A stretch of 12,182 bases of DNA from DATKCJ01 sp035513275. GTDB taxonomy: Bacteria > Verrucomicrobiota > Verrucomicrobiia > Opitutales > Opitutaceae. Of this stretch, positions 6,912 through 12,182 are shown piece by piece. Each line of letters begins with the position of its first letter. Within the stretch, counting starts at the first letter, position 1. Under the pieces are notes generated by a model. That model made no database searches. It was not told the DNA's origin and saw only the letters and a list, made by a program, of their open reading frames with translations. The stretch spans positions 1 through 12,182 of the forward strand of contig DATKCJ010000446.1 of NCBI GenBank assembly GCA_035513275.1. The letters run 5' to 3'. The position numbers and the translations under genes were made by a program.

Positions 6912-6927
6912 TGGCACGTGCATTGCG
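6912..6927 (+). promoter_or_regulatory. Candidate sigma-54 (-24/-12) promoter for the fliA-like gene
   Basis: The sequence TGGCACG-TGCA-TTGC at 6912-6926 matches the core sigma-54 consensus TGGCACG-N4-TTGC exactly. GG at 6913-6914 and GC at 6925-6926 are separated by the required 10 bases. The flanking R and W positions of the extended consensus do not match. Transcription would start near 6937, giving a leader of about 45 nt to the ATG at 6982. A sigma-54 promoter needs an enhancer-binding activator, which is not encoded here. Position, strand and the flagellar nature of the downstream gene all fit. Confidence 0.68.
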
Positions 6928-6981
6928 TAACTGAGGGACCAGCCAATCACCCCGCAGTCACCAGCACAACCCGCCAAAGCA

Positions 6982-7749
6982 ATGTCCCCAGCCCTTCAAG
7001 CAGCTACCGCGACCCTCGAAGACAGCTTTCCAGCCCCCCATCCGGAGTTCGAGCAGTTTGTCGAGAGCTACATCCCCGTCGTGCACAATGTGGTCGAGCG
7101 CTTCCGCCCGAAGCTTCCGTCGCATGTCGATATGGCCGACCTGTTCAGCGTCGGCGTGACCGGCTTGATCGCTGCGGTCTCGAACTACTCCGAAGATCGC
7201 GCGAAAACTTTCGGCGGCTATGCAGTGCAACGCATCCGCGGGGCGATTCTCGACGAGCTCCGCAGGTCCGATACGCGATCGCGCCGCGCACGATTGAAGG
7301 CACGGATGATCTCTGAGGCCACCACAGCGATTGAACAGCGCACAGGCTGCCCGGCGACGGACTCGGAAGTCCGCCGCGAACTCGGCCTCTCGGAGCGCGT
7401 CTTCGCCAAGTGGAAGCTGGTCTCGAAGCAGGCGAGCTTCGTCTCTTTCGACGCTCCTCATTCGCTCGATGGCGACGGTGGCGTGAGCCTCCACGAATCG
7501 ATTTGCGACGAGTCAGCCGACCTCGCATCCGAGGACATTGAGCGCTCCGAGCGCAGCGCGATGCTCGCCGAGCGGATCAAGGACCTTCCGGAAAAGCAGC
7601 GGAAGGTGATCGCACTTTACTACCACGAGGGACTTCGTTTCGCCGAGATCGCTGAAGCATTCGGAGTTTCCGAGTCGCGCATCTGCCAGATTCACGGCCA
7701 GGCCGTGAAGGCGCTTCGGGCCCACATGACCGGGAAATCGGGGGAATGA
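6982..7749 (+). CDS. fliA: RNA polymerase sigma factor of the FliA/WhiG (sigma-28) family
   Basis: Alternative sigma factor that normally directs RNA polymerase to late flagellar and motility promoters. The 255 residues lack region 1 and show region 2 at about 25-105 (DLFSVGVTGLIAAV at 53-66, FGGYAVQRIRGAILDELR at 77-94), region 3 at about 105-160, and region 4 at about 195-247 (LPEKQRKVIALYYHEGL at 202-218, then the helix-turn-helix FAEIAEAFGVSESRICQIH at 220-238). The family usually reads DELR-x2-DW-xP-R just after region 2.4; here it is DELRRSDTRSRRAR, without the Trp and Pro, so -10 recognition may differ. The gene follows a candidate sigma-54 promoter by about 55 nt and overlaps the next gene by ATGA. 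No obvious Shine-Dalgarno precedes the ATG. Flagellar FliA is the best reading, but a stress or developmental WhiG-like role is possible. Confidence 0.85.
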   Translation: MSPALQAATATLEDSFPAPHPEFEQFVESYIPVVHNVVERFRPKLPSHVDMADLFSVGVTGLIAAVSNYSEDRAKTFGGYAVQRIRGAILDELRRSDTRSRRARLKARMISEATTAIEQRTGCPATDSEVRRELGLSERVFAKWKLVSKQASFVSFDAPHSLDGDGGVSLHESICDESADLASEDIERSERSAMLAERIKDLPEKQRKVIALYYHEGLRFAEIAEAFGVSESRICQIHGQAVKALRAHMTGKSGE

Positions 7750-8195
7750 TGGCTACACTCTCATACAGCAAAGATCGTTCAAAGACCGAATGGGAGCCGC
7801 TCATCGCCGCACTCCGTGCCGAGCTCCAGGAGTTTGGCGGACTCATCCGGCTCCTCAACGACGAGCAGGATAACATTCTTGCGAACCCGGCTCATGTCGC
7901 CACGCCCCCTGAGTCGATCATCCGGCAGCACGCACTGGCGTTCATGAGCGCGCGCATTCGTGGCGGCCTGATGACGCTTCCTGGTTCGAACGGAGAGCGC
8001 CGGGCTGCGACGGCGCCCGAAATCCTCGAGGACGCGCCGGACGAAATCCGTCCGCTGCTCGGAGCCTTGTTCATGGAGGTCGAAAACCTCGCGCTGCGCG
8101 CGGGCGATCGCACCTACCAAAATGATTGGCTGCGCAAGCGCGCCCCACTTCTCGCAACGGCGGCAGACGCAAGCACGACGGTCGAAGCGGGTTAA
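7746..8195 (+). CDS. Probable FlgN-like flagellar export chaperone
   Basis: The 149-residue protein is acidic to neutral and largely helical, with no signal peptide or membrane segment. The N-terminal helix EWEPLIAALRAELQEF (15-30) running into GGLIRLLNDEQDNILAN (31-47) has the Leu spacing and the L-x2-E-Q-x3-I-L pattern typical of FlgN, the cytosolic chaperone that escorts hook-associated proteins FlgK and FlgL to the flagellar export gate. A C-terminal helix MEVENLALRAGDRTYQNDWL (110-129) resembles the FlgN substrate-binding helix with its Asn-rich end. The gene starts inside the sigma-factor stop (ATGATG at 7746-7751, either Met possible), so translation is coupled. No flgK or flgL follows; the unit ends at a repeat region facing a convergent gene. 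The assignment rests on pattern and on the sigma-28 neighbour, so it is tentative. Confidence 0.55.
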   Translation: MMATLSYSKDRSKTEWEPLIAALRAELQEFGGLIRLLNDEQDNILANPAHVATPPESIIRQHALAFMSARIRGGLMTLPGSNGERRAATAPEILEDAPDEIRPLLGALFMEVENLALRAGDRTYQNDWLRKRAPLLATAADASTTVEAG

Positions 8196-8216
8196 TATGT
8201 GGCTCACACTTCCGAG

Positions 8217-8367
8217 GTAGCGTTCCTCTCGCCGAGAGGAGCGAGGAGAACCCCGTCGTCGAAACCGGTGCGGCCATAGCAAAGTCGGCTAAGTGAGGAA
8301 GTTTCCAATTTGCCACCCGGGTCATGAAGCCGCGCGCTCACGCGCCCCTCGGAGAGGGTCGCGCTAT
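8217..8367. repeat. REP-like pair C: two diverged GTAG/ATAG-headed hairpins, inverted, long spacer
   Basis: Left unit: GTAG (8217-8220) followed by a 10-bp hairpin at 8221-8243 with a CCTCTC/GAGAGG core, a GCC loop and one T-G pair. Right unit, on the opposite strand: a 23-nt hairpin at 8341-8363 with CCCTC/GAGGG core, one A-G mismatch and a 3-nt loop, ended by CTAT (8364-8367; ATAG on the minus strand). Both hairpins are 23 nt with identical geometry, and they face each other across a 97-nt spacer that holds no visible gene. The arms are related but not complementary copies, unlike elements A and B, which suggests an old or composite REP doublet. Confidence 0.6.
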
Positions 8368-8386
8368 CCCGGAGACTTCCGGAATC

Positions 8387-8420
8387 GCGAGTTCGATCAG
8401 CCGCTATGCGATCAACTCGC
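8387..8420. terminator. Hairpin between convergent genes, possible bidirectional terminator
   Basis: GCGAGTT-c-GATC (8387-8398) pairs with GATCAACTCGC (8410-8420), an 11-bp stem with one bulged base and an 11-nt loop. It begins one base past the stop codon of the minus-strand pyrophosphatase gene and is downstream of the plus-strand chaperone gene. The location suits an RNA 3' end for both units. No T-run follows on either strand, so factor-independent termination is unproven. A second small stem, CCGGA-GACT-TCCGG, lies just to its left (8369-8382). Confidence 0.4.
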
Positions 8421-8421
8421 C

Positions 8422-10107
8422 TTACGCCCCGCGTCCCGCTTCCTCGCTGCGCAGTGCGCGCACGATTCCCGTGAGGTAGGGGACGAGCTGCTTCTTGCGA
8501 CTTACGATGCCCGGCATGTCATACGCGTCGTCTCCCTCGGCGCGCGGGTAGGATATCTGGGCAATGAAATCGCGGTCGCCGCGCACGAGTAGAAGCGAGT
8601 TCTGCGTGTTGATGTCCGTGACGAGCAGGCAGCAAAAATACAAATCGCTTGCCGCGCGGACCTGCCCGAGGGCTTCGCCCAGTGAACGTGAATGCGCGCG
8701 GTAGTTTGCAAAGCCGAGCTCCTCGATCTGCGAGACACCGAATCGTACCCCTTCTTCCTCGTAGAGCTTGTAGTCCGACTCGATCACCGCCCGCGGGTCG
8801 CGCCCGAGGATCACGGAGCCCGAGCTGAAAATGAGTTGCGCGAGTGCCTTCGCCTCAATGCCGGCACGCGCCGCGAGCCACTCGAGCGTCGAGCGATCCT
8901 TCGGCGTAGCCGTCGGGCTCTGCAGGAGCAGCGTGTCGGATACGATGCCCGACATCATGATGCCGGCGAGGTCCGGGGTCGGCTCGATGCCGTCTCGACG
9001 GAAGAGGTCGCCGACGATCGTGCACGTAGAGCCGACGGGCTCATTGATGAAAAGAATCGGCTGCTGCGTCGCAGTGGGACCGAGCCGGTGATGGTCGATG
9101 ATCTCCAGGATCGAGACGTCGTCGGCGCCGGCCACGGCCTGGCTCGTCTCGTTGTGGTCGACTAGGATCAAGTTCGTGCGCGACTTTCGGTAGAGGTCGG
9201 TCTTCGAGAACAAGCCCGCCAGCTTCCCATCCTCGCCGGTCACAAGAAACGCGGCGGAAGAAGAACTCGCGACCTTCCTGCGCGCCTCGGTGACGGGGAG
9301 ATCCGGATTGAAGGCGCTGTAGTTCCTGTCGACCACGGTCTCGATCGCCGTGGCGGCGCGAATGATCCACGCGGTCGTAGCGGAATCCCACGGGCTCACC
9401 ATAAGGCTCACGCCGGCGGCGCGCGCGAGTTCTGCGATTTCCGGAAGGACGGGCTGGTTGCCCGAGATGACGAGCAGGCGCACGCCGTTCGAGATCGACT
9501 TGCGCTGGATGTTCAGCCGGTCGCCCACGATCATCACGTTCTTTCCCGAGGGAATGTCCTCGGCGGCGGTAAGTTTGCCGAACGAGTCGATGTCCATCGC
9601 GGCGACCCGGACGAAAAGCTCCTCGATACGATCGCCGTCGACCATGTGGTGCACGACCGCGCTCAGCGAGCGCGCGATCGCCGAAAGGCGCGCGAGCACG
9701 CGGCGCATCTTCCGCGGCTCGCGCAAGTGCGGCATGAAAACCTTGCCCAGTTGGAACACGGAAATCGTGCCCTCTATGGTGCCGTCGCCGCGAACCACGG
9801 GGAGCATGCGCAGGTCGCGTTGGTCCATGAGGTCGAGTGCCTCCGCGCATGTCCCGTCGGGGGTGACCGACAGAATGTCGGTCGCCATCACGTCGCGCAG
9901 GCGGGGCGTTACGTCGGGCACAAGGATCGGAAGCGGGTGGTTGAAGCGCTGCAGGATCGCGTCGATGCGGTCGTTCGAATTGCCGCAGCGCGCGGCCACG
10001 CAGCCCTCCTCACCGCGCGACCCCTTCAACGCGGCGTAGGCGATCGCAGAGCAGATCGCGTCGGCGTCGGGATTTCGGTGGCCAATAACGTAGGTCGGCG
10101 AAGGCAT
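8422..10107 (-). CDS. CBS/DRTGG-domain family II (DHH) inorganic pyrophosphatase
   Basis: Hydrolyses pyrophosphate to phosphate, pulling biosynthetic reactions forward; Mn- or Co-dependent. The 561 residues are: N-terminal DHH start with GHRNPDADAICSA (9-21; His10, Asp14 and Asp16 are metal ligands), CBS domain 1 (about 68-125), DRTGG domain (about 140-245), CBS domain 2 (about 250-310), then the rest of the DHH core with VDHNE (316-320), IIDHHRLG (336-343) and SGIVSDT (386-392), and the DHHA2 domain ending in SRKKQ (536-540) that binds substrate. CBS domains inserted in the DHH domain let adenine nucleotides regulate activity, and forms with DRTGG can respond to diadenosine polyphosphates. 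The ATG at 10105-10107 puts the GH-x2-PDAD motif at residue 9 as in the family; the longer frame from 10200 would be translated from a REP repeat. It is separated from the upstream operon by 111 nt. Confidence 0.93.
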   Translation of the reverse strand: MPSPTYVIGHRNPDADAICSAIAYAALKGSRGEEGCVAARCGNSNDRIDAILQRFNHPLPILVPDVTPRLRDVMATDILSVTPDGTCAEALDLMDQRDLRMLPVVRGDGTIEGTISVFQLGKVFMPHLREPRKMRRVLARLSAIARSLSAVVHHMVDGDRIEELFVRVAAMDIDSFGKLTAAEDIPSGKNVMIVGDRLNIQRKSISNGVRLLVISGNQPVLPEIAELARAAGVSLMVSPWDSATTAWIIRAATAIETVVDRNYSAFNPDLPVTEARRKVASSSSAAFLVTGEDGKLAGLFSKTDLYRKSRTNLILVDHNETSQAVAGADDVSILEIIDHHRLGPTATQQPILFINEPVGSTCTIVGDLFRRDGIEPTPDLAGIMMSGIVSDTLLLQSPTATPKDRSTLEWLAARAGIEAKALAQLIFSSGSVILGRDPRAVIESDYKLYEEEGVRFGVSQIEELGFANYRAHSRSLGEALGQVRAASDLYFCCLLVTDINTQNSLLLVRGDRDFIAQISYPRAEGDDAYDMPGIVSRKKQLVPYLTGIVRALRSEEAGRGA

Positions 10108-10164
10108 GGGTGTGCCGCGGAGTGTCGGCGAGCGCCTCCTCCCGCGCAAGAGCGCGGCGTCGAA

Positions 10165-10214
10165 GTAGCGCGGGTCTATTGACCCGCGTCGGCAGGCCAA
10201 AGACCTGCCCCACC
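10165..10214. repeat. REP pair D: chimeric, two different stems in inverted orientation
   Basis: Left unit: GTAG head (10165-10168), then the hairpin CGCGGGTC-TATT-GACCCGCG (10169-10188). Two bases later a right unit (10191-10209) carries the GGCAGG...CCTGCC palindrome of element B with one base changed (C for T at 10197). It ends in CCCCACC, so its head on the minus strand is GTGG instead of GTAG. The two halves are not complements of each other. The pair lies 5 nt downstream of the YhaM-like stop and 58 nt upstream of the pyrophosphatase start. Confidence 0.72.
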
Positions 10215-10218
10215 TTGG

Positions 10219-11211
10219 CTATCCGGCGGCGGCCGCCGGCGGCACGATCACGACCGGCGCCTTGAGGCCTGGCAGGAAGTCCGAAAACTCTTCGCCCGGC
10301 GTGGCCTGGCGGAGGGCGCGCTGCACCATGCCCATTTTTGCGTCGAGGTTGTCGATGAGCGAAACGAAGACCGCCTCCGGTGTCGCGGCCATCGCGGCGG
10401 CGCCCCACTCGAGTTCTCCCTGATGACTTAGGATGATGTGCTCGAGGCGCTCGAGAAGGTCGGGGTTGAGTTTGTTCACGATGCCGGCCTTGCGGACGTG
10501 CCGGTAGCCGAGAACGACGTGGCCTTGCAGGATACCGGCGCGCGACCGACGGGTGGAGAGCCCGGGCACATACTCGTCGGTCTTGCCGATGTCGTGCAGC
10601 AGCACGCCGGCGAGCGCGAGGTCGGCGTGAACCTCCGTATAGAGAGGGAGAAGCGCGCGACACGCACGCGCCATGTGCACGGTGTGCTCGAGCAAACCGC
10701 AACGGTAGGCGTGGTGCATCGCGATTGCGGCCGGCGCTGTGCGAAACGCATCGCCGATCTCGTTGAACACCGACTCGACCGTCGCGCGAAGCGTGGCGTC
10801 GGTGATCGCTGCAATGTGTTGCTGAAACTCTGCCCACAAAGCAGCCGAGTCCTCTGGCGCCGACTCGATGAGCGTCTCGAGAATTCCGCCTAGCTCGTCA
10901 GCAGGCACGGTCTCGAGTTTCAGAATCCGCGGCGAGAGCCGGTCTTGATAATATTCAACTCGGCCTTCGATCCTGATGGGATCGCCCTCGGCAACCGACT
11001 TCACGGCGGAGAAAACCGGCGAGTCGGAGAATGCGTTGAAGTTGAACGAGCCGGTGCGGTCGCCGGCTTCAATGACGAGGAAGGGATTGCCGTTCTTCGC
11101 GGCGCGCTGTGAGACGCGCCGCAGCACGAACACGCCGCGGAAGTGTGGGTTGCCGGCGCTGGCGTCGAGTGCCTTGAGCGCGGCGACGGTGAGTGATTGG
11201 GGCGGTTCCAT
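10219..11211 (-). CDS. YhaM-like OB-fold/HD-domain 3'-5' exoribonuclease
   Basis: The 330-residue protein joins an N-terminal OB fold (about 22-103; GVFVLRRVSQRAAKNGNPFL at 26-45 and the D-x2-GSFNFNAF strand at 51-61) to a C-terminal HD phosphohydrolase domain (about 165-300). HD residues visible are HHAYRCGLLEHT (166-177), LLHDIGK (204-210), GHVVLGY (230-236), ILSHQGELEWG (260-270) and SLIDNLDAKM (284-293). This is the arrangement of YhaM, a Mn-dependent 3'-5' exonuclease acting on single-stranded RNA and DNA in Bacillus (about 314 residues). It begins 10 nt after the upstream hydrolase gene, so it is the third gene of a minus-strand operon. The Ala/Pro-rich last ten residues are not a family feature. 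The sequence supports the domain call firmly; the exact substrate is inferred. Confidence 0.87.
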   Translation of the reverse strand: MEPPQSLTVAALKALDASAGNPHFRGVFVLRRVSQRAAKNGNPFLVIEAGDRTGSFNFNAFSDSPVFSAVKSVAEGDPIRIEGRVEYYQDRLSPRILKLETVPADELGGILETLIESAPEDSAALWAEFQQHIAAITDATLRATVESVFNEIGDAFRTAPAAIAMHHAYRCGLLEHTVHMARACRALLPLYTEVHADLALAGVLLHDIGKTDEYVPGLSTRRSRAGILQGHVVLGYRHVRKAGIVNKLNPDLLERLEHIILSHQGELEWGAAAMAATPEAVFVSLIDNLDAKMGMVQRALRQATPGEEFSDFLPGLKAPVVIVPPAAAAG

Positions 11212-11221
11212 TGCAGAGGGT

Positions 11222-11785
11222 TCAGTTGAATTGCTTCACGAGTGCGGTGTATTCGCGGAAGCGCGGGTGCATCGCGCCGCCGAGCACGCTGTAGAAGACC
11301 GACTCGGACGGGAGTATGTGGCAACCTTTCATCGCGAGGTAGCGCAAGACATCGGTCGCATCGTCTGCGCGGCGTGCGCCGACGGCGTCGGAGAGGATCG
11401 TCACGTGCAACCCGCGTCCGAGAGCGCCGAGTGCGGTTTGAAAAACGCATACTGGAGTCTCGATGCCGGCGAGGAGGAGATGCGTCGTGCCGCGTGCCTC
11501 AAGAGCCGCGGCAAACGCGGTGTCGTTGCATGCAGAGAAAGTGTCTTTGCCGAAAACGGCAGCGCCGGGCGCGAGCGCGAAGAGAGCGGGATCAGTGGGG
11601 CCGAGTTTCGCAGGCACTTGCTCGGTGAAGGCGACTGGAATGCCGACAAGCGCCGCCGCGGAGATTGCAAACGCGCACCGGCGCGTCACTGCGTCGCCGC
11701 CGGGGATTGCCTTCAGGAAACCCGGCTGCATGTCGATGACGACAAGCAGGGCCCGGTCGAGCGTCTCCGGCCCGGGCGCGCTCAT
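11222..11785 (-). CDS. Isochorismatase-fold cysteine hydrolase
   Basis: A 187-residue cytosolic hydrolase of the isochorismatase-like superfamily. The Asp-Lys-Cys triad is visible: Asp18 in VVIDMQPGF (15-23), Lys80 in VFGKDTFSA (77-85) and Cys113 in GIETPVCVFQTA (107-118), with the cis-peptide-prone Glu-Thr just before it. Lack of a carrier domain and short length place it with the YcaC/nicotinamidase-like small members, whose substrates are amides or are unknown, rather than with enterobactin-type EntB. The start ATG overlaps the stop of the upstream phosphatase gene (ATGA), so the two are translationally coupled, and the YhaM-like gene begins 10 nt downstream. Despite its fold name, nothing links it to the isochorismate made by MenF 10 kb away. 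The substrate cannot be told from sequence. Confidence 0.85.
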   Translation of the reverse strand: MSAPGPETLDRALLVVIDMQPGFLKAIPGGDAVTRRCAFAISAAALVGIPVAFTEQVPAKLGPTDPALFALAPGAAVFGKDTFSACNDTAFAAALEARGTTHLLLAGIETPVCVFQTALGALGRGLHVTILSDAVGARRADDATDVLRYLAMKGCHILPSESVFYSVLGGAMHPRFREYTALVKQFN

Positions 11786-12182
11786 GACACGTAGCGTCTG
11801 CGCGCCTTGACCTGCACGATGCGTTTCTCAGGCAGGATGTAGGCCGTGAGCGCGCCGCCTTGCACGCAGCCGGTGTCGAGGCAGAGTGACCACTTCAACT
11901 TGTGGACCTCGTCGCGCGGGGTGTGCCCATAGACGACAAACGGCGGACCGCTCCACAAGTCAGCCCAGAGCGGCGCCTCGGGTGCATCGGAGCGCTTGCG
12001 CGGCTTGCCGTCGGCAACGACCTGGATGCGAGTGACGATTTCCGCGGGTTGCTTCTGCCATGGTTCGTGGGGCAGGAAGCCGCCGTGGACAAAGACGATG
12101 TTGAGGTCCTTGTCGAACCAGGTGAGCGGCATGGCCGCGAAGTAGTCCCAGTCCTCGGGCCTGAGTTTCTCGAAGGTCTCGG
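11782..12182 (-). CDS. Calcineurin-like metallophosphoesterase, C-terminal part (5' end outside window)
   Basis: The open frame runs from the right edge of the window (first visible residues ETFEKLRPEDWDYFAA) to a TGA at 11782-11784, about 132 residues. A methionine at 12130-12132 is internal, because the codons before it are open and family-like. Visible metallophosphatase motifs are IVFVHGGF (metal-binding His) and VVYGHTPRDE (metal-binding His of the GHT motif), followed by LDTGCVQGGALTAYIL, the usual closing strands of the PPP/ApaH/PrpE-type bacterial phosphatases. The first motifs (GD-x-HG, GD-x2-DRG, GNH) must lie beyond the edge. Family members act as protein phosphatases, Ap4A hydrolases or RNA-end processing enzymes, and this part cannot distinguish them. 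The stop overlaps the next start by ATGA, so this gene heads or belongs to the hydrolase/YhaM-like operon. Confidence 0.85.
   Translation of the reverse strand, partial: ETFEKLRPEDWDYFAAMPLTWFDKDLNIVFVHGGFLPHEPWQKQPAEIVTRIQVVADGKPRKRSDAPEAPLWADLWSGPPFVVYGHTPRDEVHKLKWSLCLDTGCVQGGALTAYILPEKRIVQVKARRRYVS

Noticed and set aside
6718..6981. Small gene or sigma-28 promoter in the menB-fliA gap
   Set aside because: Short frames here (such as one from 6840) run into fliA out of frame and look like noise. No TAAA-N15-CCGATA-like motility promoter was found.
8692..9165. Plus-strand frames opposite the pyrophosphatase (8692-9165 and 9350-10039)
   Set aside because: They are mirror frames of a gene with all family motifs, and no motif is visible in either one.
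11222..11785. Isochorismatase acting in the same pathway as MenF
   Set aside because: The hydrolase has the fold and triad, but this small subgroup has varied substrates. It is on another operon 8 kb from menD with no sign of siderophore genes.

Overview
This is a G+C-rich bacterial chromosomal segment made mostly of housekeeping genes. It encodes complete menaquinone-pathway enzymes (MenF, MenD, MenB), a Kup potassium transporter, a flagellar-type sigma factor with a probable flagellar chaperone, a CBS/DRTGG-containing family II pyrophosphatase, a YhaM-like HD/OB-fold protein, an isochorismatase-fold hydrolase and the end of a calcineurin-like phosphatase. The organism is probably a motile, menaquinone-using Gram-negative. 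The gene mix, poor Shine-Dalgarno usage and GTAG-headed palindromes would suit Verrucomicrobia/Opitutaceae, but this is an inference from style and no marker in the window proves it.

Layout. 1-140: a leader with a perfect 25-bp inverted repeat (REPIN-like). 141-3309: menF and menD, 7 nt apart, one transcription unit. 3316-5743 (minus): kup followed by a small helical protein, convergent with menD. 5744-5883: the divergent kup/menB promoter region. 5884-6717: menB. 6718-6981: a second REPIN-like element and then a strong candidate sigma-54 (-24/-12) promoter. 6982-8195: a FliA/WhiG-type sigma factor overlapping a FlgN-like chaperone gene by ATGA. 8196-8421: a third, asymmetric REP pair and a hairpin between convergent genes. 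8422-10107 (minus): the CBS/DRTGG pyrophosphatase. 10108-10218: a fourth, chimeric REP pair. 10219-12182 (minus): a phosphatase - hydrolase - YhaM-like operon cut by the right edge.

How the genes work together. MenF makes isochorismate, MenD condenses it with 2-oxoglutarate to SEPHCHC, and MenB later closes the naphthoate ring. The pathway genes are split by the oppositely oriented kup unit, and menH, menC, menE and menA are not here. The fliA-flgN pair looks like a small flagellar regulatory unit away from any structural flagellar genes in this window, and the sigma-54 box suggests a sigma-54 to sigma-28 cascade.

I found no wholly new enzymatic system. The most interesting signals are non-coding: four GTAG-type palindromic pairs with different stems, all at gene boundaries, and the sigma-54 promoter with two upstream inverted repeats in front of the sigma-28-type gene.
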